A DNA stretch of 64,000 bases from Achromobacter aegrifaciens (GTDB lineage Bacteria; Pseudomonadota; Gammaproteobacteria; Burkholderiales; Burkholderiaceae_B): contig NZ_CADIJY010000005.1 in NCBI RefSeq assembly GCF_902859735.1, forward strand, positions 186,001 to 250,000. The letters run 5' to 3'. Shown one piece after another: positions 35,801 to 44,674 of the stretch. Positions within the stretch are counted from its first letter, which is position 1; each line of letters starts with the position of its first letter. The notes below the pieces were generated by a model that saw nothing but the letters and a program-made list of their open reading frames with translations, was not told the DNA's origin and did not search any database. Made by a program: the position numbers and the translations under genes.

Positions 35801-36444
35801 CACTCTTCTTCGTCGCCGGTCGGATCGCTTTCGTGCGTGGTGTAGCGCCCCGCCGTGTCCAGCAACACGGCATCGTCAGTGAACCACCAGTCGCAATTGC
35901 GCGTGCCGCCCACGCCGCGCAAGGCCACCTTGCCGTAGCGTTCGGCCAGAGGAAAGTTCAAGCCTGAATTCACCAGCGCGGTGGTCTTGCCCGCGCCCGG
36001 CGCGCCGATGATCACGTACCAGGGCAGCTGATACAGGTACTGCTTGGAGAACCGGTCCAGCGCGCCGCGCCTGCCGCGGCTCTCGAAGCGGGTCTTGCGC
36101 AGCAGTTCCACGGCCTCGTGAAAGCGCGCCTCCAGCTGGCGTATCTCGTCGTTGCCGGCGGCTTCCTCCAGCGGCTTTTCCGCCTTGGGCCGGGGCCGCC
36201 GCAACTGGCTCAGCAGCTGCGCGTTCAAGCGCCCTTCGCGCCATTTGCGCCACAACAGCCGCAGCAGCCAGATCGCGAACATCGCCACGATGACGGCGAT
36301 GCGCACCGTTTCGCTTTCCAGCGGGCGCACCGTGCCGATGGCGATGAGCGGCCCCGCGATCCAGATCAGCACCGCCAGGGCCACCAGCCCCAGGAAGTTC
36401 CACACGCGGCGGCTGAAGAACCATCCGAACAGCCTGTAGATCAT
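32815..36444 (-). CDS. tssM: T6SS membrane complex protein TssM (IcmF/VasK)
   Basis: A 1209-residue inner-membrane protein forming the transenvelope channel with TssJ and TssL. Two N-terminal helices (about 14-34 and 48-64) lead to a cytoplasmic GTPase-like domain with an intact Walker A, GAPGAGKTT (K153), and the DWWFTDDAVLLDTAGRY switch region. A third helix lies near residue 470. The long periplasmic part ends in the IcmF C-terminal beta domain that contacts TssJ. Its start overlaps the tssL stop by 4 bp. Intact P-loop residues suggest active nucleotide use. Confidence 0.97.
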   Translation of the reverse strand: MIYRLFGWFFSRRVWNFLGLVALAVLIWIAGPLIAIGTVRPLESETVRIAVIVAMFAIWLLRLLWRKWREGRLNAQLLSQLRRPRPKAEKPLEEAAGNDEIRQLEARFHEAVELLRKTRFESRGRRGALDRFSKQYLYQLPWYVIIGAPGAGKTTALVNSGLNFPLAERYGKVALRGVGGTRNCDWWFTDDAVLLDTAGRYTTHESDPTGDEEEWRGFLGLLSKYRGRQPINGAMLTVSVEDLLSASDAERAQHAAVLRRRLQELREQLGIAFPVYVLVTKTDLLSGFEEYFASFTREELAQIWGFTLPYARAQEPGFDLYEAFHEEYALLQRRLDDALPEVVAAESDPARRALAYMLPQQFAGLQAILGHFLSDVFATSKFEARVIPRGVYFTSGTQGGETFDQVTGHLKRYLRIDGGAAPAASVPGEAEGRSYFLKNLLQDVIFREAGLASRNLRWERRYRQLHWAGYGLVTAAFLALVAGWTMSYRNNADYVEEVARRVPAVEKLSRDIKITRTGDLLGLMPFLDSLWYLPQHEGFEIDNPPLSYRYGLYQGQKLRAAAQGVYGNTLDQVLLPQVARRVETALRDASASDLEYSYEALRAYLMLYEAERYDAEFMHAWLLSDMQATLPEGYTRRQYEQLSLHLRNLTQSHVLASPFPKDDALVAQAREKLARYTLAQRAYSRLRRTLANADAAPEITVVTLGGAQASAVFVRKSGKPLSQGIPALYSYRGYWDVFNKRVTGVAEVLRSDDAWILNIPLRSQLDQTAQRQLVVDIKRLYMNDYVAQWDGYLNDMQLAPSKSLLQNIQMARTLSAPESPLVQLVRGVARETSLLRDTGKDDRSLVDQARDRVSSTREALEQMFGPTGPGAAMRADATDEKLERIVDQHFEPYRRLAEGEGAAAGATSPIAATTGLINELYTYLTAADAALRSGSPAPSSDSVTKLRAEAGRLPGPLRDVLNSLSVNASGEVSDVARARMGETVSATIGMFCGQSVAGRYPFSSRSARDVAPNDMARLFGPNGLMDDFFQKNLANQIDVSGQRWRFKPGIDGKSGENSTTLDAFQRAGVIRDVYFMAGNPMPSYRVAIRPVEMDAGITQFVMDVDGQAVRYAHGPQVATTVQWPGPRGSNQVRIELTPQVGAAGMTTSGPWALNRMLDRAQLRRGATPEVTLATFDLGGRKVVLEITASSVKSPFHLAEMQAFACPGAS

Positions 36445-37718
36445 TCCTGTCCTCCCTGCTCGTGCGCCACCGGCGGCACCAGCACCGTGATCTCCACCCG
36501 CCGGTTCAGCGCGCGGCCCGCGGCCGTGTCATTGGGCGCCACCGGATCAGCGTCGCCGCGCCCTTCCGCGCGCACGCGGGCCGTCTGGCCCAGGCGTTGC
36601 TCCAGCATGTCCTTGACCGCATCCGCGCGCGCCTGCGACAAATGCCAGTTGGACGGAAAGCGTGCGCTGCGCATCGGCGTGTTGTCGGAGTAGCCGCGCA
36701 CCAGGATGCTGCCCTGCGTCTCGCGCAAGGCATCGGCCACGCGCGACAGCACCGGCAGGTACTGGTCGCGCACGGAACTGGCGCCAGATTCGAATACGCC
36801 ATCGCCCCGCAGCACCACCACGCTGCGGTCCACCTCATCGCGCACGGTGACCAACTGGTCGCGGATCTCGGGCGCCAGGAACACCGCCAGCCGCGGCGCG
36901 GGCGCAGGCCGCTTCACGGCGGTCGGGGCGATCTGCACCGTGGGCGGACGCAGCTTGGCGATGGACGCGAACACGCCGTCGGACTCGCTGCCCAAACGCC
37001 AGCCCAGGCCCCAGTACAGGGCCAGCGCCAGGACGGCTGCCAACGCGCCGAACACCCACAGCGGCACGGGCAGGCGGCGCAATGGCGTCTGCGCCGGCTC
37101 GTCGCGCCAATGCGGAGACAGCGCCAGCGGATAATCGCCGCGCGCGCCGCGCAGGATGCGCAAGAGGCGCTGGCGCAGCGTTTCCAGCTGCGAGCGGCCG
37201 TTGTCGATCACGCGGTAGCGCCCTTCGAAGCCCAGCAGCAGGCAGTAATACAGCAACTCCAGCAGATCCAGGTGCTGCCCGGGGTTCTGCGACAGCTTGG
37301 CCAGCAGCTGGAAGAACTTTTCTCCGCCCCAGGTCTCGTTGTGGAACGTGACCAGCAGGCTGTGCGCGGACCACACGCCGCCCCCGCCCCATGGCGTGAG
37401 CGCCGCGGCCTCGTCCAGCGCCGTGCACAGGCAGTAGCGCGCGCCCAGTATGGTTTCGTTGGGGATGCCCGCCTGCTGCGCGCGCAGCTCGAACTGCCGC
37501 ACTTCGTCCAGCAGGTGCTCGCGCAGCATCGCAGGCGAGGGATGCGTCGCCGTGGCGCGGATCTGCGGGATCAGGTCCAGCAGCGGGTTGGCCGCCGCCA
37601 CCAGCGGATTGGCGCCGCTGATGACGTAATCGTGGGGACGCAGCCTGCCCGCCGTATTGGCAGCGCCTTCGCCGATGCCGCCCGGAGGGCCGGCCAGCGT
37701 GTGATCCGAAGCATGCAT
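36441..37718 (-). CDS. tssL: T6SS membrane complex protein TssL with C-terminal OmpA-like domain
   Basis: A 425-residue protein. Residues about 30-200 are the DotU/TssL cytoplasmic helical domain (NPLLDLIPQIRATA, ARYCLCTALDEAAALTPWG, FFQLLAKLSQNPGQHLDLLE). One membrane helix (about 217-238) follows. The C-terminal 150 residues form an OmpA/MotB-type peptidoglycan-binding domain (ILVRGYSDNTP, LSQARADAV, GRALNRRVEI). This extended form anchors the complex to the cell wall without a separate TagL or TagP. It lies between tssK and tssM. Confidence 0.96.
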   Translation of the reverse strand: MHASDHTLAGPPGGIGEGAANTAGRLRPHDYVISGANPLVAAANPLLDLIPQIRATATHPSPAMLREHLLDEVRQFELRAQQAGIPNETILGARYCLCTALDEAAALTPWGGGGVWSAHSLLVTFHNETWGGEKFFQLLAKLSQNPGQHLDLLELLYYCLLLGFEGRYRVIDNGRSQLETLRQRLLRILRGARGDYPLALSPHWRDEPAQTPLRRLPVPLWVFGALAAVLALALYWGLGWRLGSESDGVFASIAKLRPPTVQIAPTAVKRPAPAPRLAVFLAPEIRDQLVTVRDEVDRSVVVLRGDGVFESGASSVRDQYLPVLSRVADALRETQGSILVRGYSDNTPMRSARFPSNWHLSQARADAVKDMLEQRLGQTARVRAEGRGDADPVAPNDTAAGRALNRRVEITVLVPPVAHEQGGQE

Positions 37719-37745
37719 AGTTGTCTCCGCCTGGTTTGGCCGCGC

Positions 37746-39080
37746 TCAGTCGCGCAGCGCCCAGAACTCCATCGTCAGCCCGGGAAAATCGCCCGCCAGA
37801 TGCAACGCCAGCGCGCCGGTGCGCTCCAGCTGCTTCCAGAATTCGCCGCTCTTATCCAGTTCGAAATAGACATGTCCGGCGCTGTACGGAATCTGTCGCG
37901 GCGCCACGGGCAGCGCGCGCACGGCGACGCCCGGCAATTGCAGGTGCACCAGGTCGCGGATGCGTTCCACCGGACCGATCTTGACCTGCGCCGGAAAGCG
38001 CGCCCGCACGGTCTCCACGCCCAGGTCCGCATGCACCGCCAGCACGAAGCCGGCCGACTGCAACAGTTCCGCGTCCTGGATCTGCGCCACGCGCACGCCC
38101 TGGCCGCGGTCCTGCAGCGGTATCTGCAAGGCGCGCTGCTCCAGCACGGCCGACAGGGAGCGGCGCAGCTCGTTCATCAAAGGCGTGAAGCTGCCCTGCA
38201 GATCATCGTGCACGTAGTCCGGCAGCACACCGGGCCGGCGCGTGGCGGACGTGAAGGTGGCCAGGTCGCAGGCCAGCATCAGCCAGTCGTGGAACAGGCG
38301 TTCGGGATGCTGCGCGGGAAGCTGCCGCACATGCCAGATCGAACCCATATAGCGGTTGACGGTTTCCAGCAGCATGAAGTCCGACACCTCGGAAACGCCG
38401 CCGCGGCCGGGCTGCGACAGGCGCGAGGCCAGCGCCTCGCTGCGCGCGTCGAGCAGCCCCTGCAGTTCATCGACGAAGCCCCGCAGAACCGGATGCTCGC
38501 CCGCCGCCAGCCACGGCGCCACATAGCCTTCGTCCAGCACCACCCGGTTGTCTGAACGCCGCTCCAGCACGCGCGCCACGCCCAGGCCCAGCCAGTCGTC
38601 GGTAAGTTCGTCCTCCAGCATCAATCGCAACCGCAAGCGTCCGAGCTGCATCAGGACGGGTTCCAGCGCCACGGAGCCGCTGTCTTCCACTTCGGCCTCG
38701 TGCACCAGATAGCGCGCCAGCGTGTCTTCCTCGCCTTCGTAGATGACGTCGCTGGCGCCGGCGCGCACGCGCGGCAGGGCCAGCATGATGCGCGCGCCGC
38801 GCGTCTGCGCCGGTACTTCGAACGCCGCGGGCGCCGCGTCCGGATGCGAGAAATCGAAAGGCGTGCCGTCGGGCATGACGCCTTGCGCCCGGGTCAGCGC
38901 CACCTTGCCGATCGCCAGCGCGTCGCGGTCCAGCGACAGCTGGCCAAAGCCCCAGAAGCATCCCTGGAGCGTGGCTGCGCGCTGCTGCGCGGTATGCAGC
39001 ATATGGCGTTCAAACTGCTGGAAATGCTGCGGCCGCAGGAACATGCCCTCCGACCAGATCACTTTGTCTCTACTCACCAT
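37746..39080 (-). CDS. tssK: T6SS baseplate protein TssK
   Basis: A 444-residue cytoplasmic protein starting MVSRDKVIWSEGMFLRPQHFQQFERH, the invariant TssK start. TssK trimers link the TssEFG wedge to TssL and TssM. Its N-terminal domains resemble phage receptor-binding protein shoulders. ESVNRYMGSIW-type sequence and the closing MEFWALRD strand fit the family, as does the length (about 445). It lies 18 bp after tssJ. Confidence 0.96.
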   Translation of the reverse strand: MVSRDKVIWSEGMFLRPQHFQQFERHMLHTAQQRAATLQGCFWGFGQLSLDRDALAIGKVALTRAQGVMPDGTPFDFSHPDAAPAAFEVPAQTRGARIMLALPRVRAGASDVIYEGEEDTLARYLVHEAEVEDSGSVALEPVLMQLGRLRLRLMLEDELTDDWLGLGVARVLERRSDNRVVLDEGYVAPWLAAGEHPVLRGFVDELQGLLDARSEALASRLSQPGRGGVSEVSDFMLLETVNRYMGSIWHVRQLPAQHPERLFHDWLMLACDLATFTSATRRPGVLPDYVHDDLQGSFTPLMNELRRSLSAVLEQRALQIPLQDRGQGVRVAQIQDAELLQSAGFVLAVHADLGVETVRARFPAQVKIGPVERIRDLVHLQLPGVAVRALPVAPRQIPYSAGHVYFELDKSGEFWKQLERTGALALHLAGDFPGLTMEFWALRD

Positions 39081-39098
39081 GTGCGGTTCTCTTCGCTT

Positions 39099-39659
39099 CT
39101 AAAAGGGCCACCACGAACGGCTGCGATCCACTTCTTCCAGCCCGTCGCGCTTGACCGCGACCTTCACCGTCTCCTCGTTCGGCGAAAACTGCCAGACCTT
39201 GTAGATGTTGGTGTTCTGCGCCTCGGGCAACGACACCAGCAGCCGCCACTTGCTTTGCTCCAGTTCGCGATAGGCCGCCACCACGCCCACCACGCGCGCC
39301 TCGGCGTTGCCTGGGTACTGCACCACCTTGGTTTCACCCGGTTTCAGGATGACCTGGTCGACATTGAGCAGCTCCGCGCCCAGCGCCGCATGCGCATCGC
39401 CCTGCAAGGTGAAGAAGTCGCGCGATTCGAAGATGCTGGCCGATTTCAGTTCATAGATCGTCACCTGCACCGGCGAGGGCCTGCCGCTGGCGTTCTGGTT
39501 CACTTTCGGATCCGCGCGCAGTTCGATCGCGTACGGCACGGGCACTCGCTTGGCCGTCGACGAGCATGCCGCGAGCATCGCCGCCGTCAACGCAGCCGCG
39601 AGAATCGCCGCGGTGCGCCGCCGTCCCGTCGGAATCACTCGTAGGCATGGACCGTTCAT
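39099..39659 (-). CDS. tssJ: T6SS outer-membrane lipoprotein TssJ
   Basis: The frame opens at 39983, but ATG 39659 gives a 186-residue lipoprotein. It has an Arg-rich n-region, a hydrophobic stretch and the lipobox AMLAACSS. The mature domain (PYAIELRADPKVNQNASGRPSPVQVTIYEL, then LKPGETKVVQYPG and VVAAYRELEQSKWR) is the transthyretin-like fold that binds the TssM periplasmic end. It is first in the tssJKLM-tagF unit and is divergent from the TssQ-like gene with 118 bp between starts. Confidence 0.94.
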   Translation of the reverse strand: MNGPCLRVIPTGRRRTAAILAAALTAAMLAACSSTAKRVPVPYAIELRADPKVNQNASGRPSPVQVTIYELKSASIFESRDFFTLQGDAHAALGAELLNVDQVILKPGETKVVQYPGNAEARVVGVVAAYRELEQSKWRLLVSLPEAQNTNIYKVWQFSPNEETVKVAVKRDGLEEVDRSRSWWPF

Positions 39660-39777
39660 AAGACCTCGGAAATAAAAGTACACACGTCTGTTACGCCGCG
39701 ACGCATACCTTGCACGGCGGGCCGCTATCATCGGCGGAATGACCAGGCCTACACACTCCGAACGACACGCCCGCGCC

Positions 39778-40149
39778 ATGAAACAGTCCGCACGCATTTG
39801 CTTGATATCCACGCTCGCGCTGCTTGCAGCCTGTGCTTCCACCCCATCGCCGCAAGCCGTGGAAGCGCTGCAGCAGGTGCGCGACGAATATGCCGCCAGC
39901 CGCTTCGGAGCCGTCGTGCGCACGGTGGCGACTTCCGACGCGCTTGCCACCGCGCCCACGCCCATGCGGGTCGAAGCGCTCAAGCTGCAGGCCTTCAGCT
40001 ACTGCGTGACCAACTATCGCCAACTGTGCGAGGACAGCTTCGCGCGCATCCTGCAGCTGCAGCCCTCGTTCCAGCTCGCGCCGAATGAGGCCGGACACCC
40101 CCAGTGGGGACCGGCATTCCAGGCGGCGCAAGCGTCCCAGATCCGTTAA
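39778..40149 (+). CDS. TssQ-like T6SS-associated lipoprotein
   Basis: A 123-residue lipoprotein from ATG 39778 (MKQSARICLISTLALLAACAS; lipobox LAAC). ATG 39739 is possible, but the shorter start leaves a cleaner signal peptide. The mature part is helical with an AAxxFGAVVRTVATSDALA and ALKLQAFSYCVTNYRQLCEDSF pattern like a short tetratricopeptide pair, with two cysteines. Similar small lipoproteins sit in Burkholderiales T6SS loci under the name TssQ; the role is not established. It pairs with the FHA gene 27 bp downstream and faces away from tssJ. Confidence 0.72.
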   Translation: MKQSARICLISTLALLAACASTPSPQAVEALQQVRDEYAASRFGAVVRTVATSDALATAPTPMRVEALKLQAFSYCVTNYRQLCEDSFARILQLQPSFQLAPNEAGHPQWGPAFQAAQASQIR

Positions 40150-40176
40150 CGCGCCGACGGCGCCCAGGAGACAGGC

Positions 40177-40938
40177 GTGAAACTCACCGTGTTCCAGCGT
40201 GCCGGCGATCCGGCCTTCGAACCCATCCACGCCGTGTTCACGGCGCCCGGCGGCACGGTAGGCCGCAGTCTCGACAACCAATTGGCCCTGCCCGATCCGA
40301 CGCGCGGCATCTGCCGCGTGCAGGCGGCGATCCGCGTCAACGACGAGGACGCCGGCTTTCTGCTCAACCTGAGCGACATGAGCACGGTCAGCGTCAATGG
40401 CCAGGCGCTCGCGCGCGACCAGGAAGTGCCGCTGCATCCAGGCGACGAGCTGCAGATCGGCGACTACCGGCTGCGCGCCGCAGCGGCCGCGCCGGAGGCT
40501 CCGGCGGCCAGCGCGGCCGCCGTGGTCGACGACGACATCTTCAGCGACCTGATCGGCCCCGGCACCCTGCCCGTGGGCAGCGCGCCGGACGTCTCCACAC
40601 ACCCCTTCGATCTGGACTCCGCGCAGGCGCGCAACCCGGAAGATCCCCTGCGCCACCTGCCGCCCGGCGACGGCGCGGTGTCGCGCCCGCCCACCGATCC
40701 CCTGGCGCTGTTCGATGCGCCGGGCGACGACACACCCAGCATCTTCTCGGACGGCACCCCGTCCGCCCTGCCCGCGCACGACGCATTGGCCGAGCACCGG
40801 GCCCATCCCGTCGACGACGCGCTGGGCCGCCCGCGCGACGCGGCAGACGGCCGCAGCGCGTCCGATCATCTGCGCGAGATCGGCGGCTACCTGCGGCCCG
40901 CGCCCGTCAAGCCAGAACCCGGCGACAAGAACCGCTGA
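40177..40938 (+). CDS. T6SS FHA-domain protein (TagH/Fha-like)
   Basis: A 253-residue protein from GTG 40177, preceded by AGGAG at 40166-40170. Residues 1 to about 100 form a forkhead-associated domain: GRSLDNQLALPD is the GR-x-x-x-N motif, followed by the VNDEDAGFLLNLSDMSTVSVNG strands. FHA domains bind phosphothreonine. The rest is an acidic Pro/Asp/His-rich tail. In H1-T6SS the kinase PpkA phosphorylates Fha1 to trigger assembly. The only kinase-like gene here looks inactive, so a phosphorylation-independent use is possible. It converges with tssH. Confidence 0.88.
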   Translation: MKLTVFQRAGDPAFEPIHAVFTAPGGTVGRSLDNQLALPDPTRGICRVQAAIRVNDEDAGFLLNLSDMSTVSVNGQALARDQEVPLHPGDELQIGDYRLRAAAAAPEAPAASAAAVVDDDIFSDLIGPGTLPVGSAPDVSTHPFDLDSAQARNPEDPLRHLPPGDGAVSRPPTDPLALFDAPGDDTPSIFSDGTPSALPAHDALAEHRAHPVDDALGRPRDAADGRSASDHLREIGGYLRPAPVKPEPGDKNR

Positions 40939-40942
40939 GGCC

Positions 40943-43552
40943 TCAGGCGTAGTCATAGCGGAACTCCCCGTCGGCGACCGACAGGCTTACTTTGCTCAGC
41001 CTGCGGTCCTGCATGGAGGCGCCCAGCAGTTCCCGGCTGATCCGGGGCAGCACGGTATTGGTCAGGACGGCATCCACCATGCGCGCCCCCGACTCCACTT
41101 CCGCGCAGCGCGCCACCACCAGCGCAGTGGCCTCGGGCGTCACCTCCAGCACGATGCCGTGCTGCTCGAGCAGGCGGCGGCCCACGCGTTCGAACTGCAG
41201 GTCCACGATGCGCGCCAGCATGGCGTCCGGCAGCGGCAGGTAGGGCACCGCCACCAGCCGCCCCAACAGCGCGGCTGGAAAGGCTTGCAGCAGCGGTTCG
41301 CGCAATGCCGCGGCCAACGCGGCGGCGTCGGGCAGCAGCTCGGGATCGCGGCATAGCGCCGCGATCCGTTCCGCGCCCACGTTGGAAGTCAGGATGATCA
41401 CCGCATTGCGGAAATCGATATAGCGCCCCTCGCCGTCCTCCATCCAACCTTTGTCAAAGACCTGGAAGAAGATCTCGTGCACATCGGCATGCGCCTTCTC
41501 CACCTCGTCCAGCAACACCACGCTGTAGGGCCGCCGGCGCACGGCCTCGGTCAGCACGCCGCCCTCGCCATACCCCACATACCCCGGCGGCGCACCCTTG
41601 AGCGTGGACACCGTGTGCGACTCCTGGAACTCGCTCATGTTGATGGTGATCAGGTTCTGCTCGCCGCCGTAAAGCGCCTCGGCCAGCGCCAGCGCGGTCT
41701 CCGTCTTGCCGACGCCGCTGGGGCCGCAGAGCAGGAACACGCCTACCGGCTTGTCCGGGTCGGTCAGGCCGGCCCGCGAAGTCTGGACGCGGCGCGCCAC
41801 CGCTTCCAGGGCATCTCGCTGGCCGATCACACGCGCCGAAAGCGTGTCCGCCAGGTCCAGCACCGCGCGCGCCTCGTCCCGCAGCATGCGGCCCACGGGA
41901 ATGCCGGTCCAGTCGGCCACCACTGCGGCCACGGCGGCGGCATCGACCGCGCAATGCACCATCGCGGATTCATCCTGACTGGCCGCCAGCGCTATGCGCG
42001 CCTGCGCCAGTGCGCGGCGCTGGTCTTCCTGCGCATCGGAGGAGGCGAGCTCGAGCGTCTGGCGCAAATTCAGCACCTCTCCGGCCAGCGCGCGTTCCGA
42101 CTCCCAGCGCTCCGCCAGCGCCTGCTCCTCTTTCGCGGCGACGGCCTGCTCGGCCGCCAGGCGTCCGACCCGCTGCGCATCGCCCTCGCCCAGACGCAGC
42201 TCGCGTTCGGCGATGCGTTGAGCCAGCTCCAGCGCCTGTACCCGCCTGCGCGCATCCTCCAGGCTGGGCGGCGCCGCATGCTGGCTGACGGCGACGCGCG
42301 CGCAGGCCGTGTCCAGTAACGCAACGGCCTTGTCGGGCAGCTGGCGCGCTGGAATGTAGCGGTGCGACAGCGTCACCGCCGCTTCGATCGCCTCGTCCAG
42401 CAGCAGCACGCCATGATGCGCCTGCAGCGTTTCAGCCAGTCCGCGCAACATGCCGAATGCGCGCGCCTCGTCGGGCTCGTGCACCTGTATGACCTGAAAG
42501 CGGCGGCTCAATGCGGGGTCTTTCTCGATGTACTTCTTGTATTCCGACCAGGTGGTGGCGCCGATGGTGCGCAGCTCGCCGCGCGCCAGCGCCGGCTTCA
42601 ACAGATTGGCCGCGTCTCCGGTCCCTGCCGCGCCGCCCGCGCCCACCAGCGTGTGGATCTCGTCGATGAACAGCACCACCGGCTTCTCGCTGGCCTGCAC
42701 CTCATCGATGACACCGCGCAGCCGCTGCTCGAATTCGCCCTTCACGCCCGCGCCCGCCTGCAGCAGGCCAATATCCAGCAGGTACAGCGCCACATCGCGC
42801 AGCTGCGGCGGCACCTCGCCTGCGGCCAGGCGCAGCGCCAGCCCTTCCACCACGGCCGTCTTGCCGACGCCGGCCTCGCCGGCCAGCAGCGGATTGTTCT
42901 GCCGCCTCCGCATCAACACGTCGATGAGCTGGCGGATTTCCTCATCGCGTCCCGAAACCGGGTCGATCTCGCCCGCGCGCGCGCGCGCCGTCAGGTCGAC
43001 GGCGAACCGCGCCAGCGCGGAACCGCCCGCGTCCGGCGCCCCGGCGGCGGCAACGGGCGCAGTCTCGGCCGCGTCTTCCGGCGAGCCCTGCACAATCTCC
43101 TGCAGCTGTTCCAACAGCGTGTCCGGCGCGATGCGCGAGAACTGGGCCGACATGCCCAGCAGCACGTGACGCAGCGCATAGGTCCGCGCCAGTCCCGCCA
43201 GCAGATGGCCGCTGCGGATGCGCGCCGCGCCATAGCGCAGCGAGCCCAGCACCCAGGCCCTTTCGACCGCATGGTCGATGTGTTCGGACAGGTCGGAGAC
43301 CGAGCCCGCGCCGGACGGCAGGCGGTCCAGCTCCGCCGTCAGGTCGGCCTGCAAGGCGGCCAGGTCCAGCTCGAAGCGACGCGCGATGCGATGCAGGTCG
43401 CTGTCTTGCGCGTGCAGGATCTGATGCACCCAATGCACCAGCTCCACATAGGGGTTGCCGCGCAGCTTGCAGAACGCGGTGGCGCCCTCCAGCGTCTGGT
43501 AGAGCAGTGGATTGAGCTTGCCGAAGAGGTCGATGCGGCCGATATCGGACAT
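40943..43552 (-). CDS. tssH: T6SS sheath-recycling ATPase TssH (ClpV)
   Basis: An 869-residue AAA+ disaggregase that dismantles contracted TssBC sheath. The frame is open to 43993, but ATG 43552 (MSDIGRIDLFGKLNPLLYQTLE) is the family start. An N-domain of about 150 residues is followed by AAA1 (GEAGVGKTAVVEG, LFIDEIHTLVGAG), a coiled-coil middle domain and AAA2 (GPSGVGKTETALALAEALYGG, VVLLDEVEKAH). Both P-loops are intact. It is last in the tssA-tssH unit. TagJ encoded upstream may help recruit it. Confidence 0.97.
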   Translation of the reverse strand: MSDIGRIDLFGKLNPLLYQTLEGATAFCKLRGNPYVELVHWVHQILHAQDSDLHRIARRFELDLAALQADLTAELDRLPSGAGSVSDLSEHIDHAVERAWVLGSLRYGAARIRSGHLLAGLARTYALRHVLLGMSAQFSRIAPDTLLEQLQEIVQGSPEDAAETAPVAAAGAPDAGGSALARFAVDLTARARAGEIDPVSGRDEEIRQLIDVLMRRRQNNPLLAGEAGVGKTAVVEGLALRLAAGEVPPQLRDVALYLLDIGLLQAGAGVKGEFEQRLRGVIDEVQASEKPVVLFIDEIHTLVGAGGAAGTGDAANLLKPALARGELRTIGATTWSEYKKYIEKDPALSRRFQVIQVHEPDEARAFGMLRGLAETLQAHHGVLLLDEAIEAAVTLSHRYIPARQLPDKAVALLDTACARVAVSQHAAPPSLEDARRRVQALELAQRIAERELRLGEGDAQRVGRLAAEQAVAAKEEQALAERWESERALAGEVLNLRQTLELASSDAQEDQRRALAQARIALAASQDESAMVHCAVDAAAVAAVVADWTGIPVGRMLRDEARAVLDLADTLSARVIGQRDALEAVARRVQTSRAGLTDPDKPVGVFLLCGPSGVGKTETALALAEALYGGEQNLITINMSEFQESHTVSTLKGAPPGYVGYGEGGVLTEAVRRRPYSVVLLDEVEKAHADVHEIFFQVFDKGWMEDGEGRYIDFRNAVIILTSNVGAERIAALCRDPELLPDAAALAAALREPLLQAFPAALLGRLVAVPYLPLPDAMLARIVDLQFERVGRRLLEQHGIVLEVTPEATALVVARCAEVESGARMVDAVLTNTVLPRISRELLGASMQDRRLSKVSLSVADGEFRYDYA

Positions 43553-43566
43553 GGCAGGGTGGCGCG

Positions 43567-44670
43567 TCACGCGCGCGTCGTCGTTGAGGTTGAGGCCGGC
43601 GCACGGCCACGTGGCGGCCTGGCGCCGCGGCTTTCGTAGTCCAGCAGAAGATCGCCCGCCTCGCCTTGCTCGGGCCGGCGCTTGCCCAGCCATGAGGACA
43701 GGCCCAGCGGACGCGCGGCGCCCAGGTTCACGCCACGCGCGTCCTCCGCGCGCAGCACCGGTCTCAGGTCCCAGGCCAGCTCCATGCCGATGTAATGCCT
43801 GACCCAATGCGTCAGCTGGCGGGCGCGTATGCCTCCCGGCAGAAAGCTCTGGTAGTCCTCCAGCGCCAGCGGGCCGATCTCGATGCGGAATTTGTGCTGG
43901 GCATCGCGCACCGCCACGCCCAGCACCGTGTCGCGCCCCAGCCCCGCAAAGCCGCCCAGGCCCAGCCGCTGGGCTGGTTCCAGGCGGATCCATTGCGGCA
44001 CGAACTCGCGGATGCGCACGGGCAGGCCGAAGAACGATTGCAAGATGTGCTTGAGCCCTTCCGGGTTGCGGGTCTGTCGCGTCAGATGGCCCGCCATGTG
44101 GTACTTGGCGTGGTCCAGCACCGCGTCGCGGCGGCGCATCGACGGCTCGCCCATATGCAGCAGGCTGGCTACGTAGCGAGTGAAGCGCTCATCCTTGCGG
44201 TCCAGGCTGACCGTGCTCTGCGCGTCCGCCCAGGCGCGGTAGAACAGCAGGATGAGCCGGTGATGGAACACGTCGGCAAATGCGGACAGCGTGCGGTCCC
44301 CGTGATGCGCCAGACGCTCGCGGGCATGCTCTGTCAGATGCAGGGGCAAGGGTCCATTGGGGCCGAACAGGCCGAAGCTGTAAATCGACAGTTCCGCGGG
44401 CCGCCCGCCCGTGGCGGCGCGCGCGGCGGCCACGGTGGACGGCGCGAACGCCATCGACGGCTCCTGCCGCAGCCGCACGGGTTCGTGGCGCGCGACCGTG
44501 TCGCGTCCCAAGGGCTTGCGCGCGCCCGAAAGCGCATCGATCCAGCGCAAGGCATGGAACAGGTCATGGGCGTACGGTTCGCGTTCGACCGCGCGCCACC
44601 ATTGCGCCAGCGCGCCATCAGGCGCGGCGGACGGATGGACGGGATCGGCAACAGGCTGGGCGATATCCAC
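43567..44670 (-). CDS. tssG: T6SS baseplate protein TssG
   Basis: A 367-residue cytoplasmic protein with AHDLFHALRWIDAL near residue 33, the GPNGPLPLHLTEHARERLAH motif, the FADVFHHRLILLFYRAWADAQ segment and GGFAGLGRDTVLGVAVRDAQ. Together these define TssG (VasB/ImpH). TssG and two TssF form the baseplate wedge with TssE. It lies 4 bp after the DUF3540 gene and 14 bp before tssH, so it is part of the same unit. Confidence 0.95.
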   Translation of the reverse strand: MDIAQPVADPVHPSAAPDGALAQWWRAVEREPYAHDLFHALRWIDALSGARKPLGRDTVARHEPVRLRQEPSMAFAPSTVAAARAATGGRPAELSIYSFGLFGPNGPLPLHLTEHARERLAHHGDRTLSAFADVFHHRLILLFYRAWADAQSTVSLDRKDERFTRYVASLLHMGEPSMRRRDAVLDHAKYHMAGHLTRQTRNPEGLKHILQSFFGLPVRIREFVPQWIRLEPAQRLGLGGFAGLGRDTVLGVAVRDAQHKFRIEIGPLALEDYQSFLPGGIRARQLTHWVRHYIGMELAWDLRPVLRAEDARGVNLGAARPLGLSSWLGKRRPEQGEAGDLLLDYESRGARPPRGRAPASTSTTTRA

Positions 44671-44674
44671 CGTC

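Noticed and set aside
32554-35967. 1137-codon open frame on the + strand
   Set aside because: It lies antisense to tssM and tagF, whose products match known families along their full length. Composition is typical of an antisense shadow.
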